DNA from: Halobacillus ihumii
Lineage (GTDB): Bacteria; Bacillota; Bacilli; Bacillales; Halobacillaceae
Assembly: GCF_902726645.1 (NCBI RefSeq)
Contig: NZ_CACVAO010000001.1
Location: 4,102,636 to 4,166,635 of the forward strand
Length of the DNA stretch: 64,000 nucleotides
Reading direction: 5' to 3'
A program made the translations under genes and the position numbers. The notes under the pieces are model-generated. The model was not told the origin of the DNA, made no database searches, and saw nothing but the letters and a program-made list of their open reading frames with translations. Below, piece by piece: positions 8,888-17,562 of the stretch; positions within the stretch are counted from its first letter, which is position 1, and each line of letters opens with the position of its first letter.

Positions 8888-9148
8888 ATGGAGTTTTCAC
8901 AGGATTTAAAATTACGATTAAAGCGGGCAGAAGGACAGGTCCGTGGCGTGCACAAAATGATGGAGGAAGAAAAAGAATGCAAAGATGTCATCAGTCAGCT
9001 GTCTGCAGTAAGATCGGCCGTTGACCGCACGATCGCCACAATCGTTGCTGAAAATTTGCAACGATGCATTCAAGAACAGGCGGACAAGGGAGAGGATACC
9101 ACGAAAGTAGTTCAGGAAGCCATCGAATTATTAGTCAAAAGCAGATAA
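8888..9148 (+). CDS. cstR: CstR-like persulfide-sensing repressor (CsoR/RcnR family)
   Basis: An 86-residue all-helical DUF156 regulator. It has Cys31 and Cys60, the two cysteines that react with per- and polysulfides in CstR. Asn56 occupies the place of the copper-ligand His of CsoR, which argues against a copper sensor. AAAGGGGG precedes the ATG. It stands at the head of a run of sulfur-relay genes and its promoter carries an ATAC-N8-GTAT operator, so it most likely represses itself and the following genes until persulfide accumulates. Confidence 0.85.
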   Translation: MEFSQDLKLRLKRAEGQVRGVHKMMEEEKECKDVISQLSAVRSAVDRTIATIVAENLQRCIQEQADKGEDTTKVVQEAIELLVKSR

Positions 9149-9197
9149 GAAAAGTTAAGAAGCAATTAGATTTGCTTTTTAATTTTCATCTGTTACC

Positions 9198-9219
9198 ATA
9201 CCCATAGATGTATAAGTAT
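9198..9219 (+). promoter_or_regulatory. Second ATAC-N8-GTAT operator, upstream of dsrE gene
   Basis: ATACCCATAGATGTATAAGTAT. It shares ATAC-N8-GTATAAGTAT exactly with 9732-9753 and the ATAC-N8-GTAT frame with 8838-8853. Confidence 0.55.
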
Positions 9220-9235
9220 GAAAGGGGAGCTAAAC

Positions 9236-9715
9236 ATGTCAGATCAAAAGAAAACGACCATCGTTTTGTTTAGTGGTGATTATGATAAGGCGATGGCGGC
9301 GTATATTATTGCAAATGGAGCTGCAGCCTATGACCACGAAGTAACAATTTTCCACACGTTCTGGGGGTTAAATGCCCTGCGCAAAGATAATAAAGTGTCA
9401 ATGAAGAAAGGGTTTATGAAGAAGATGTTTGGGAAGATGATGCCTAGAGGTGCCGATAAAATGGGGCTTTCTAAAATGAATTATTTAGGCATGGGGCAAA
9501 AGATGATCAAAAATGTCATCAAGAAACACAATGCCATGCCTCTACCTCAATTAGTAGAAATGGCACAAGAGCAAGATGTGAAATTGATTGGTTGTACGAT
9601 GACCATGGATTTACTTGGCCTTCAAAAAGAGGAGCTCCTTGACGGAATTGAATACGCGGGGGTTGCTGCGTATATTGGAGATGCAGAAGAGGGCAATGTT
9701 AATTTATTTATATAA
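9236..9715 (+). CDS. DsrE/F-like sulfur carrier protein
   Basis: A 159-residue DsrE/DsrF/DrsH-like protein, a cytoplasmic fold that passes sulfane sulfur between thiols. Start motif TTIVLFSGDYDKAMAAYIIA; the conserved reactive cysteine is in IGCTMTMDLLGL. A basic insert (VSMKKGFMKKMFGKMM) separates the two halves and is absent from the shorter paralogue at 10708. The ATG at 9236 is preferred over 9218 because AAAGGGGAG lies between them at correct spacing. Confidence 0.8.
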   Translation: MSDQKKTTIVLFSGDYDKAMAAYIIANGAAAYDHEVTIFHTFWGLNALRKDNKVSMKKGFMKKMFGKMMPRGADKMGLSKMNYLGMGQKMIKNVIKKHNAMPLPQLVEMAQEQDVKLIGCTMTMDLLGLQKEELLDGIEYAGVAAYIGDAEEGNVNLFI

Positions 9716-9731
9716 TTTTTTTGGAGTTATT

Positions 9732-9753
9732 ATACCTGAACACGTATAAGTAT
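9732..9753 (+). promoter_or_regulatory. Third ATAC-N8-GTAT operator, upstream of rhodanese gene
   Basis: ATACCTGAACACGTATAAGTAT in the 80-bp gap before the rhodanese gene; the last ten bases are identical to the copy at 9210-9219. Confidence 0.55.
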
Positions 9754-9795
9754 AATGGTAGGTTATAGAATTAATTGTAACTAGGAGGGAAAGTT

Positions 9796-10095
9796 ATGAA
9801 GGAAATTACAGCAAAAGAGCTAGAGAAGAAAATAAGAGATGGAGAAAAGGTAAACATTATTGATGTGCGAGAAAATAAAGAGGTAGCACAAGGGAAAATT
9901 CCTGATGCCCAGCATATACCGCTAGGGCAAGTGCAGGATCGAATGGATGAAATCGATAAAGAACAGCATCATTATATCGTTTGCCGTTCCGGTGGTCGCA
10001 GTGGCAAAGCATGCGGTTTTTTAAGTAAGCAAGGCTATGATGTAACCAATATGGCTGGCGGTATGCTTGATTGGTCGGGAGAAATAGAGAAATAA
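9796..10095 (+). CDS. Single-domain rhodanese
   Basis: A 99-residue rhodanese sulfurtransferase. It has the CH2A-type start (IIDVRENKEVAQGKIPDAQH) and active-site loop CRSGGRS with Cys63. It would carry sulfane sulfur between low-molecular-weight or protein persulfides. It has its own operator-bearing leader and AGGAGG site and is followed after 12 bases by the TusA-rhodanese gene. Confidence 0.88.
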   Translation: MKEITAKELEKKIRDGEKVNIIDVRENKEVAQGKIPDAQHIPLGQVQDRMDEIDKEQHHYIVCRSGGRSGKACGFLSKQGYDVTNMAGGMLDWSGEIEK

Positions 10096-10107
10096 GGAGG
10101 TATTCAC

Positions 10108-10680
10108 ATGAATATTGAAGCAAATGAACGATTAGATGCTAAAGGATTAGCGTGCCCTATGCCGATTGTCAAAACGAAAAAGGCATTAACAAACTTAGAA
10201 CCAGGGCAAGTCATTGAAGTTCAAGCAACAGACAAAGGGTCTACTGCCGATATAAAAGCCTGGGCGGAAAGCACAGGACATCAATACCTTGGTACGGTTG
10301 AAGAAAGGGAGGTATTGACACACTATGTGCGTAAGGCAAGTGAATCCGAAACAAATGGAGAAACAAAACACGAGGATGTTACAGAACTAGAAGATCTTCG
10401 AAGTAAAGTAGATGGAGATGAAGATCTATCGATTTTAGATGTACGTGAACCAGCAGAATTTGCTTTTGGTCATATTCCGGGAGCTATCAATATACCCTTG
10501 GGTGAACTTGAGGAACGTTTTGAGGAATTAAATGAAGATGATGAGCTGCACGTCATTTGCCGTACAGGTAGCCGCAGTGATCTAGCTGCCCAAAAGCTAA
10601 GTGGTAAAGGATATAAACATGTAAGAAATGTTGTTCCGGGTATGGCTGAATGGGAAGGTCCAACTGATAAAACTAATTAA
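10108..10680 (+). CDS. TusA-rhodanese fusion (CstA-like)
   Basis: A 190-residue two-domain sulfur-transfer protein. The TusA domain (1-75) carries the reactive cysteine in GLACPMPIVKTKKAL (Cys16). The rhodanese domain (about 92-185) has the loop CRTGSRS (Cys151). This architecture matches part of Staphylococcus CstA, which relays persulfide sulfur in the cst operon. AGGAGG precedes the ATG. It lies between the single rhodanese and the second DsrE gene. Confidence 0.85.
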   Translation: MNIEANERLDAKGLACPMPIVKTKKALTNLEPGQVIEVQATDKGSTADIKAWAESTGHQYLGTVEEREVLTHYVRKASESETNGETKHEDVTELEDLRSKVDGDEDLSILDVREPAEFAFGHIPGAINIPLGELEERFEELNEDDELHVICRTGSRSDLAAQKLSGKGYKHVRNVVPGMAEWEGPTDKTN

Positions 10681-10707
10681 AAAATATATTTTTGGAGGGA
10701 TAAAAAC

Positions 10708-11106
10708 ATGGCAAATACGAAAGTCGCAATTATAGCAGCTAATGGAAGTCTCTTTGATGCGTATAAGGTATTTAATGTAGCTACAGCTGCTGCAGCATCC
10801 GATGCAGAAGTAGGAATATTCTTTACGTTTGAAGGGTTAAACCTCATTCATAAAGAAGGGCACAAAAATTTGCCCTTGCCAGAAGGGAAGGAACACTTTC
10901 AAGAAGGGTTTGAAAAAGCAAACGTTCCCTCTATAGAAGAGTTAGTCGGGATCGCTCAAGAAATGAATATTAAATTAATTGCTTGTCAAATGACCATGGA
11001 TGTTATGAGTTTAGAAAAAGGTGATTTTGTTGAAGGAATTGAAGTAGGCGGAGCTGCTTCATTCATTGATTATGCGAAAGACGCTAATATGTCATTAACA
11101 TTTTAG
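10708..11106 (+). CDS. DsrE/F-like sulfur carrier protein, second copy
   Basis: A 132-residue paralogue of the protein at 9236, without the basic insert. Conserved Cys93 lies in IACQMTMDVM; the N-terminal AIIAANGSLFDAYKVFNVA is the usual DsrE start. TGGAGGG precedes the ATG. It is part of the persulfide operon, 18 bases upstream of the CstB-like gene. Confidence 0.82.
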   Translation: MANTKVAIIAANGSLFDAYKVFNVATAAAASDAEVGIFFTFEGLNLIHKEGHKNLPLPEGKEHFQEGFEKANVPSIEELVGIAQEMNIKLIACQMTMDVMSLEKGDFVEGIEVGGAASFIDYAKDANMSLTF

Positions 11107-11124
11107 GTAAGGGAGGAGAAACAA

Positions 11125-12258
11125 ATGACTGTAAAAACGATCACAACTGGTGAGCTAGCAAAGAAAGTTGTCAATCATGAAGAGACCTTGATATTAGATG
11201 TTCGGAATACGGATGAATTTGATGATTGGAAAATTGAAGGCGGTCAAGTCAAGGTTATTAACGAACCCTACTTTAATTTGCTCGATGGGATTGAATCTGT
11301 AGAAGGGGACTTGCAAAAAGACCAAGAAGTGATCGTCGTATGTGCGAAAGGCGGGTCTTCCCAAATGGTTGGCGAATTACTTGAGGAAGCTGGCTATTCT
11401 GATGTTTATTCCCTAGAAGGTGGTATGAAAGCCTGGAGTGAACACTTAGAGCCAACAAAAGTCGCTGATTTAAACGGCGGGGGAAGCCTTTATCAATTTG
11501 TCCGTCTTGGAAAAGGTTGTCTCTCCTATTTCATTGAATCTGATGGAGAAGCTGCGGTTATAGATGCCAATCGAATGACGGATATCTATGAAACCTTTGC
11601 AAAGGAAAAAGGTGTGAACATTAAGCATCTGATCGATACCCATTTACATGCGGATCATATTTCTGGTGGACGTCAATTAGCGGAAAACGTTAAAGGTACC
11701 TATTATTTACCTCCTAAAGATGCAACAGATGTTACGTTTGACCATACAGCTCTTCAAGAAGGCAGAGATATCGTTGTAGGAAATACGACGGTAAAAGTAC
11801 AACCGGTTTATTCACCGGGTCACACCCTGGGAAGTACGTCCCTCATCATTGATGACCAATACCTTCTTACAGGAGATATCCTGTTCATTGAGTCCATTGG
11901 TCGTCCTGATCTAGCAGGAAAGGCAGAAGATTGGGTTGGAGATCTGCGTGAAACATTATATAAACGATACAAAGAACTCTCTAATGATTTGGTAGTGCTC
12001 CCTGCTCACTTTTCCTTTGCCAAAGAACTTGGCAAAGGTGGTAAAGTGTCTGCCCGTTTGGGAGATCTTTATCAGAAAAATTCGGGTCTTCAAGTCGATG
12101 ATGAAGGTGAGTTCAGGAAAATGGTGACGGATAACCTTCCGCCACAGCCAAATGCGTATGAAAAGATTCGCCATACCAACATGGGGAAAGTAAATCCGGA
12201 TGAAGAAGAACGTAGGGAAATGGAAATTGGACCCAACCGTTGTGCGGTTCACGGGTAA
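11125..12258 (+). CDS. cstB: Rhodanese-metallo-beta-lactamase persulfide dioxygenase (CstB-like)
   Basis: A 377-residue enzyme expected to oxidise persulfide sulfur with non-haem iron. Order here: N-terminal rhodanese (1-108, active loop CAKGGSS with Cys73), then an ETHE1-like metallo-beta-lactamase domain (about 120-340) with HLHADH (His173, His175, Asp177, His178), GHTLGS (His233), Asp251 and His295. In Staphylococcus CstB the order is dioxygenase, TusA-like remnant and rhodanese, so this arrangement is reversed and simpler. It would supply sulfite or thiosulfate for export by the TauE protein two genes later. Confidence 0.85.
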   Translation: MTVKTITTGELAKKVVNHEETLILDVRNTDEFDDWKIEGGQVKVINEPYFNLLDGIESVEGDLQKDQEVIVVCAKGGSSQMVGELLEEAGYSDVYSLEGGMKAWSEHLEPTKVADLNGGGSLYQFVRLGKGCLSYFIESDGEAAVIDANRMTDIYETFAKEKGVNIKHLIDTHLHADHISGGRQLAENVKGTYYLPPKDATDVTFDHTALQEGRDIVVGNTTVKVQPVYSPGHTLGSTSLIIDDQYLLTGDILFIESIGRPDLAGKAEDWVGDLRETLYKRYKELSNDLVVLPAHFSFAKELGKGGKVSARLGDLYQKNSGLQVDDEGEFRKMVTDNLPPQPNAYEKIRHTNMGKVNPDEEERREMEIGPNRCAVHG

Positions 12259-12277
12259 TTAAAAGGAGGAGAAAATC

Positions 12278-12505
12278 ATGGAAGCAGTAAAAACATTAGA
12301 TGCAACAGGCTTGGCTTGCCCAATGCCAATCGTCAAAACAAAAAAAGCTATTCAGGAATTAAACTCAGGGGACGTATTAGAAATTCATGCAACGGATCAA
12401 GGAGCTAAAAGTGATCTAGCGGCATGGGCAAAATCAGGTGGCCATGAATTATTAAAAGATACAGAGGAAGATGGCGTACTGAAATTTTGGATTCAAAAAG
12501 GCTAA
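12278..12505 (+). CDS. TusA-family sulfur carrier
   Basis: A 75-residue free-standing TusA protein with reactive Cys14 in GLACPMPIVKTKKAI; close in sequence to the TusA half of the fusion at 10108, so the two probably arose by duplication within the cluster. AAAGGAGGAG precedes the ATG. It is a cytoplasmic sulfur shuttle in the persulfide pathway. Confidence 0.87.
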   Translation: MEAVKTLDATGLACPMPIVKTKKAIQELNSGDVLEIHATDQGAKSDLAAWAKSGGHELLKDTEEDGVLKFWIQKG

Positions 12506-12513
12506 GAGTGAAA

Positions 12514-12545
12514 CAAAAAGGGGAGGACCGTGTTCTCCCTTTTTA
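12514..12545 (+). terminator. Hairpin between tusA and tauE genes
   Basis: AAAAAGGGGAG / CTCCCTTTTT stem with T-run; likely a partial terminator or attenuator that lowers expression of the exporter. Confidence 0.5.
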
Positions 12546-12560
12546 CTAAGGGGGAAGAGG

Positions 12561-13340
12561 ATGGAACTAACGTTTATTTTAACGATATTTCTCATTGGCT
12601 TTACAGGATCCTTATTGTCCGGCATGCTGGGCATCGGTGGTGCCATTATCAATTACCCCATGTTACTCTATATTCCGATCTTGTTTGGATTTGAGGGATT
12701 AAGCGCTTACGAAGTATCCGGTGTTGTGGCTGTGCAAGTGTTTTTTGCGACATTATCTGGTGTTTGGGTCTACCGAAAAGGCGGATATTTAAACAGGAGT
12801 TTAATTGTAACCATGGGGATCAGCATATTAGTTGGAAGTTTGATCGGGGGATTTGGATCACGACTCTTAACAGAGGAAGGTATCAACCTTGTATATGGGC
12901 TATTGGCGATCCTCGCTAGTGTGATGATGTTCGTCCCCAAAAAAGGCATAGATAAAGCCAATCATGAAGAGCTTCATTATAACAAGTTCGTCGCGGCTGT
13001 TTTAACCTTTGCTGTTGGAATTGGGGCAGGCATTGTCGGTGCAGGAGGGGCTTTTCTCCTTGTTCCTATCATGTTAGTCCTATTAAAAATCCCAACCAGA
13101 ATAACCATTGCGACTTCATTAGCTGTAACGTTTATTTCATCTATCGGTGCCACAACAGGGAAAATAGCGACAGGGCAAGTTCCGTTCCTTCCAGCCCTTG
13201 TTATGGTGGCAGCTAGTTTAATTGCCTCACCGTTAGGAGCAACTTTAGGTAAAAAAATCAATAGCAAGTATTTGCAAGGTATATTGGCATTATTAATTTT
13301 TGCTACAACCATTAAAATTTGGTTTGATATCCTATATTAA
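12561..13340 (+). CDS. TauE/SafE-family sulfite exporter
   Basis: A 259-residue polytopic membrane protein with about eight helices and two homologous halves, each with a Gly-rich signature (SGMLGIGGAIINYPML; GIGAGIVGAGGAFLLVP). The family moves sulfite and other small organosulfur anions. Position after the persulfide dioxygenase suggests it removes sulfite made by that enzyme. Its stop overlaps the stop of a small convergent gene by three bases. Confidence 0.85.
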   Translation: MELTFILTIFLIGFTGSLLSGMLGIGGAIINYPMLLYIPILFGFEGLSAYEVSGVVAVQVFFATLSGVWVYRKGGYLNRSLIVTMGISILVGSLIGGFGSRLLTEEGINLVYGLLAILASVMMFVPKKGIDKANHEELHYNKFVAAVLTFAVGIGAGIVGAGGAFLLVPIMLVLLKIPTRITIATSLAVTFISSIGATTGKIATGQVPFLPALVMVAASLIASPLGATLGKKINSKYLQGILALLIFATTIKIWFDILY

Positions 13341-13507
13341 TCTTGAACGGTCTCAATATAGGATTCAAGGGCAGGGTGATATTCTTTTTTGTAATGCCCC
13401 TTAGGACAGGATTTAACCACCTGGCTAGAGAGTAAACTTGTTCGATTTACTGTTAAATGTTCTTTGCATTGAGGGCATTTGTCTTTAAATAGATTCTTTA
13501 TCGTCAT
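13337..13507 (-). CDS. Small zinc-ribbon-like protein
   Basis: A 56-residue protein with CPQC (11-14) and, 20 residues later, CPKGH (34-38), suggesting a small metal-binding knuckle. The ATG at 13507 is preceded by GAAGGGGGGG at good spacing, which is why I believe it is translated. It is convergent with the TauE gene and the two stop codons overlap. I do not recognise a named family; function unknown. It could be a redox or zinc protein linked to the sulfur cluster. Confidence 0.65.
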   Translation of the reverse strand: MTIKNLFKDKCPQCKEHLTVNRTSLLSSQVVKSCPKGHYKKEYHPALESYIETVQD

Positions 13508-13607
13508 ATATTTTTACCCCCCCTTCAAAAGGAATTTTATAAAACTCATCTGTTTACTTGGTATTATAACAGGAAATTAAACATGATAAAAACGTTAGAT
13601 TGGAGAA

Positions 13608-14180
13608 GTGAGTAGAGTGGGAGGACACCGATTTAATCCTGAAAAGGCTGATAAATTGTTAAGCGAGGACAGACAACAGCAATTACCTTATAAACAGATC
13701 ATGGATATGCTGGAGTTAAATAAACATGATACTTTAGCCGATTTAGGTGCTGGAAATGGTTATTTCACTATACCTATGGCCGAGCATACGAAAGAACCTG
13801 TCTATGCCGTGGATATTGAGCCTAAAATGATTGAGATGTTAAAGAATAGGGCATCAGAAGCCCAGGTTAACAATATTGAGTATCTCGTTAGTGATTTAGA
13901 ACATATCCCAATTGACTCACAATCGGTTGATAAAGTGATGGTCTCCTTGGTTATTCATGAAGTTCCGAGTATTGAGAATGCTTTAACTGAAATTAGGCGA
14001 ATTTTAAAACCGGGGGGACTCGTTTTGTTTATCGAGTGGGAAGCAATTGAAGCAGACGATGGTCCACCAATCCATGAAAAAATTCCTTCAGAGGAATTGT
14101 CTGAGGCCTTACAAACTCAGGGTTTCGACACAACAATCTTTCAACTTTATTCAAGTCATTATGCCATTAAGGCAAAATGA
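13608..14180 (+). CDS. Class I SAM-dependent methyltransferase
   Basis: A 190-residue UbiE/Methyltransf_11-type enzyme. Motif I is ADLGAGNGYFTIPMA (SAM binding), the acidic end of beta-2 is AVDIEPKMIEML, and motif IV/post I is VMVSLVIHEVP. The N-terminal GGHRFNPEKADKLLS pattern is seen in Bacillaceae methyltransferases near redox or sulfur genes. The GTG at 13608 follows GGAG at close spacing. The substrate cannot be told from sequence; a small thiol or metalloid is possible. Confidence 0.75.
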   Translation: MSRVGGHRFNPEKADKLLSEDRQQQLPYKQIMDMLELNKHDTLADLGAGNGYFTIPMAEHTKEPVYAVDIEPKMIEMLKNRASEAQVNNIEYLVSDLEHIPIDSQSVDKVMVSLVIHEVPSIENALTEIRRILKPGGLVLFIEWEAIEADDGPPIHEKIPSEELSEALQTQGFDTTIFQLYSSHYAIKAK

Positions 14181-14238
14181 GTTTAAGAGGTTAGGGTAAA
14201 GGGGACCTTATACAAAGTATTAGAAAGGGGACAGTACA

Positions 14239-14628
14239 ATGTTTCATTATACAGTTGAAGCCAATCAAACAGTTGATGAATCAGTAAAGGTATTGGAAGA
14301 GGTGCTTAGAGAGGAAAAGTTTGGCGTTCTTTGGGATTTTGATATCAAAGATACTTTGAAGAGAAAGGGATTCGATTACAATCAGAACTATAGAGTTCTT
14401 GAAGTTTGTAATCCAGAGGCGGCAAAAGAAGTTTTAACACAAAACTTTATGGTCGGTTACTTTCTTCCTTGTAAGATTGTTGTGTATGAAGAGCAAGGAA
14501 AAACAAAAATTGGGATGCCTAAGCCAACAACACTCGTTGAGCTAACGGGAGATGAATCGTTAAAAACTTTTGCAGAAGATATTGAGTCTAAGCTTGTTGC
14601 ATGTATGGACAAAGCCGCCAATAATTAA
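14239..14628 (+). CDS. DUF302 domain protein
   Basis: A 129-residue DUF302 protein (FHYTVEANQTVDESVKVLEE; FGVLWDFDIKDTLKRKG; YRVLEVCNPEAAKEVL; VGYFLPCKIVVYEE). The two conserved cysteines (VCNPE and LPCK) are typical. Function is unknown; members often lie beside sulfur-oxidation or thiol-redox genes, as here. AAAGGGG precedes the ATG. Confidence 0.85.
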   Translation: MFHYTVEANQTVDESVKVLEEVLREEKFGVLWDFDIKDTLKRKGFDYNQNYRVLEVCNPEAAKEVLTQNFMVGYFLPCKIVVYEEQGKTKIGMPKPTTLVELTGDESLKTFAEDIESKLVACMDKAANN

Positions 14629-14669
14629 TATCACTGCGTTAGAAGATAAATGGATAATGTTTGAATTAG

Positions 14670-14712
14670 AGCCTCATTTCACGGTTTATAATCGCGAAAA
14701 TGGGGCTTTTTT
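14670..14712 (+). terminator. Terminator after DUF302 gene
   Basis: Stem AGCCTCATTTC... / ...GAAAATGGGGCT with a following T7 run. Confidence 0.65.
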
Positions 14713-14829
14713 TGCGCGCGGGTTATACCTCAATCATTATTACTTTTTAAATACACTTATTTTCATGAAACTTTCACATTCCAGTTTTATGATATACATA
14801 ATTTGATTTATAAAGGAGGGAGTTCAACA

Positions 14830-15486
14830 GTGCCAACAGCTTGGGTAATAGGTCCTCTGATTATTAAAAGCTCCTTCATAGTACTGTTGGGGAGCTTTAT
14901 ACTAGGCTTTTTCTTTTTTCGAATCATTGGTCCCTTTTCAAAGTTAGAAACAAAGCAACGATTAAATGAACTAATTTCCCTGCTTATTGTATTTGTCATT
15001 TCACTTTGGATTGGAAAGATCATAATCAACTTTTCTACATTCTTAAGTGATCCACGTGCGATACTAGCCTATCCAAGTAATTCAGAGGCCTTTTATATTG
15101 CGCTATTATTCACTTTAATATATACCGAGTACAAATTAATTGATCACTATCAGGAGTTTCTAGTTCTACTCCTATCCTTTATATACGTTTTCCTATCTGC
15201 CTCCTTTGTTAATGAATTTATTCACATCACCTGGGGGTATGGTGTAGAGGATTGGGGCTACCTAATGTTATTGGTTACCCTCTTGATTGTCCTGATCCTG
15301 CTTCAGGGCAAGATAACAATTGCGCAACTGACGTCTGTCAGTATTTGGGGATGGAGTCTGGGGCAGTGGTTCCTATCCGTTTTTTATCAGACAAGTGTTT
15401 TTCAATTTGACTTAGACCAGTGGTTTTATAGCGTTACTTTTATTAGTAGTATAATACTATTTTTTTATAGAAAGAGGGTTACATAA
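14830..15486 (+). CDS. Polytopic membrane protein of thiol-redox cluster
   Basis: A 218-residue protein with about seven predicted membrane helices and short loops. I chose the GTG at 14830 because AAAGGAGGG lies just upstream; the frame is open from a TTG at 14803 that would lie upstream of that site. I recognise no family. Its stop is followed immediately by the ccdA start, so it is translated with CcdA and TlpA and may help deliver or anchor that system. Confidence 0.6.
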   Translation: MPTAWVIGPLIIKSSFIVLLGSFILGFFFFRIIGPFSKLETKQRLNELISLLIVFVISLWIGKIIINFSTFLSDPRAILAYPSNSEAFYIALLFTLIYTEYKLIDHYQEFLVLLLSFIYVFLSASFVNEFIHITWGYGVEDWGYLMLLVTLLIVLILLQGKITIAQLTSVSIWGWSLGQWFLSVFYQTSVFQFDLDQWFYSVTFISSIILFFYRKRVT

Positions 15487-16230
15487 ATGGATGCTGCAGC
15501 TGATATTACGATATGGCTTGCCTTAGGTGCGGGTATTCTGTCTTTCCTCTCCCCATGTACTTTGCCTATTTTCCCAGCGTACCTATCTTACATTACGGGG
15601 ATGAGTGTGAAGGAAATTCAGCATCAAAATGAATGGAAGATACGCAGCAAATTGTTGTTGCATGCTGCTTTCTTCTTGCTTGGTGTTTCGATGATTTTTA
15701 TTAGCCTGGGTGTAGGTGTCTCCTTTTTGGGGCAATGGATCCAAGGACTGTTATCAGGTGAATCTGGATTATTCCTCCAACGGATTGCTGGTCTTTTTAT
15801 TATCATTATGGGACTTTTCGTTGCAGGGTGGCTCCAAGTGACATCGTTTATGAAGGAAAAACGTTACCACTTTTCTAAAAAGCCAGTTGGGTATTTAGGG
15901 ACTATCTTCGTTGGAATGGGTTTTGCAGCAGGGTGGACACCTTGTATTGGTCCGATCTTTGCATCAATTTTAGTTGTAGCTGCCAGTAACCCAACACAAG
16001 GAGCCTTGTACACAATCATGTATGTCATCGGTTTTTCGATTCCGTTTTTGATACTTACCTTTTTCCTTGGATCCACAAAATGGATTGTACGATATAGCCA
16101 AAAAATTATGAAAGTAGGGGGAGCCGTTATGATTGTTATGGGTGTACTTCTATTTACAGGGCAAATGGCTCGCTTATCTAACCTTTTATTGCGGCTGGTA
16201 CAAGATAGTTGGTTCTCTAACTTAGGATAA
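15487..16230 (+). CDS. CcdA-family thiol-disulfide membrane transporter
   Basis: A 247-residue six-helix protein of the CcdA/DsbD-beta family, which passes electrons from cytoplasmic thioredoxin across the membrane. The paired cysteines are in LSPCTLPIFPAYLSYITGMS and GWTPCIGP. It is a second copy in the window (see 40459), here coupled to a TlpA gene and a two-component system, so probably dedicated to a particular stress. Confidence 0.9.
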   Translation: MDAAADITIWLALGAGILSFLSPCTLPIFPAYLSYITGMSVKEIQHQNEWKIRSKLLLHAAFFLLGVSMIFISLGVGVSFLGQWIQGLLSGESGLFLQRIAGLFIIIMGLFVAGWLQVTSFMKEKRYHFSKKPVGYLGTIFVGMGFAAGWTPCIGPIFASILVVAASNPTQGALYTIMYVIGFSIPFLILTFFLGSTKWIVRYSQKIMKVGGAVMIVMGVLLFTGQMARLSNLLLRLVQDSWFSNLG

Positions 16231-16246
16231 AAGGAGGGATTTACAC

Positions 16247-16843
16247 ATGAAAAAGACGTTAATTATCATTGTTATGATTGGAATGTTTGGATGGGCAGTG
16301 TATGATCTTGCTTTTCAAGCGGATTCTATATCAAATCCAAATACAAATGAAGAAATGGTACAAGAGGAACCTGACTCTTCTAATGATAAGGTGAACAACA
16401 CTTCCGGTACAGAAGCTTCCGTTGGCCTAAACATAGGTGATATCGCTCCCGACTTCAAGCTTCAGACGTTAAAAGGTGAGAACGTAAAATTATCAGATTA
16501 CCGCGGAAAACGAGTAATGGTGAATTTTTGGGCTACTTGGTGCCCTCCATGTCGAGCTGAAATGCCGGATATGGAAAAATTCTATCAAAATAAGGACGTG
16601 GTAATTTTAGCTGTTAATTTGACTCAGACAGAGGGCAATTTGCAGGAGGTGAAAGACTTTGTGAATGAGTATAGGTTATCGTTTCCTGTATTATTAGATA
16701 ATGAAAGCAAAGTGGCTATGAATTATGAAATACGCCCGATCCCAACTTCTTTTATGATTGATTCAAATGGAATCATTCAACACAAAGCCCTGGGTGCGTT
16801 AAATTACGAACGTATGGTTCAAGAGTTCAAAAAGATGAAATGA
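16247..16843 (+). CDS. ResA/TlpA-like membrane-anchored thioredoxin
   Basis: A 198-residue extracytoplasmic thiol-disulfide oxidoreductase: N-terminal signal anchor (about 4-22), acidic linker, then an AhpC/TSA-thioredoxin fold (60-198) with active site WCPPC in FWATWCPPCRAEMP and cis-Pro loop RPIPTSFMID. It should receive electrons from the CcdA protein encoded 16 bases upstream. AGGAGGG precedes the ATG. Resembles the YneN-type paralogue at 45978. Confidence 0.88.
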   Translation: MKKTLIIIVMIGMFGWAVYDLAFQADSISNPNTNEEMVQEEPDSSNDKVNNTSGTEASVGLNIGDIAPDFKLQTLKGENVKLSDYRGKRVMVNFWATWCPPCRAEMPDMEKFYQNKDVVILAVNLTQTEGNLQEVKDFVNEYRLSFPVLLDNESKVAMNYEIRPIPTSFMIDSNGIIQHKALGALNYERMVQEFKKMK

Positions 16844-16881
16844 TCCTCTCTTGTTAAGTACAATAAGGTGGAGGTGATCCC

Positions 16882-17562
16882 ATGAAACAAACCATATTAG
16901 TTGTAGAAGATGATCCATTAATCCGTGAACTTGTTAGTATTTACTTAAAAAAAGCCGATTATGAGGTAATAGAGGCTTCTGATGGGGAAGAAGCAAAGAA
17001 GGTCTTTTTAACTTACCATCCATGTTTAATAATTCTCGATTTAATGCTGCCTAAACTGAGTGGGGAAGCATTGTGTAAATGGGTTCGGGAACAGGAACAA
17101 AATGAAGTGTCGATTATCATGGTCTCTGCTAAAACACGTACAAATGATAAAATTAGTGGATTAAAATTAGGTGCGGATGATTATTTAACAAAGCCGTTTG
17201 ATCCAGAAGAACTTGTCGCACACGTTGAAGCAGTTCTGCGGAGAACGGGACAGTTTTGCCAAAAGATTGTCTATGAAGGCCTATGCATAAAGCCGCGAAA
17301 AGGAGAAGCTCTACTTTACGATAAGCCACTTAGTTTGACCAAACATGAATTCAATCTTCTTTATCATTTTATGGAAAATCCAAATGTGGTTCTTTCGAGA
17401 GAAGCATTAATTCATCAACTATACCCCTTAGCTGATAAAACGATTTTGGATCGTACCATTGATGCACACATTAAAAAGCTTCGGGTAAAAATCGAGGATA
17501 ATCCTGCATTACCAAAACGTATTTGTACTGTTCGAGGAATGGGGTATAAGTTTGTTCAATAA
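16882..17562 (+). CDS. OmpR-family response regulator
   Basis: A 226-residue two-domain regulator. The receiver domain (1-120) has phospho-acceptor Asp in IILDLMLPKLSG and Lys in LTKPFDPEEL. The C-terminal winged helix (130-226) ends in RTIDAHIKKLRVKIED ... VRGMGYKF. Its gene overlaps the kinase gene by 11 bases and follows the thiol-redox genes, so it may control them. Confidence 0.9.
   Translation: MKQTILVVEDDPLIRELVSIYLKKADYEVIEASDGEEAKKVFLTYHPCLIILDLMLPKLSGEALCKWVREQEQNEVSIIMVSAKTRTNDKISGLKLGADDYLTKPFDPEELVAHVEAVLRRTGQFCQKIVYEGLCIKPRKGEALLYDKPLSLTKHEFNLLYHFMENPNVVLSREALIHQLYPLADKTILDRTIDAHIKKLRVKIEDNPALPKRICTVRGMGYKFVQ

Noticed and set aside
14570..14806. Frame overlapping the DUF302 end
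   Set aside because: Shadow of the DUF302 gene that then runs through a terminator hairpin.
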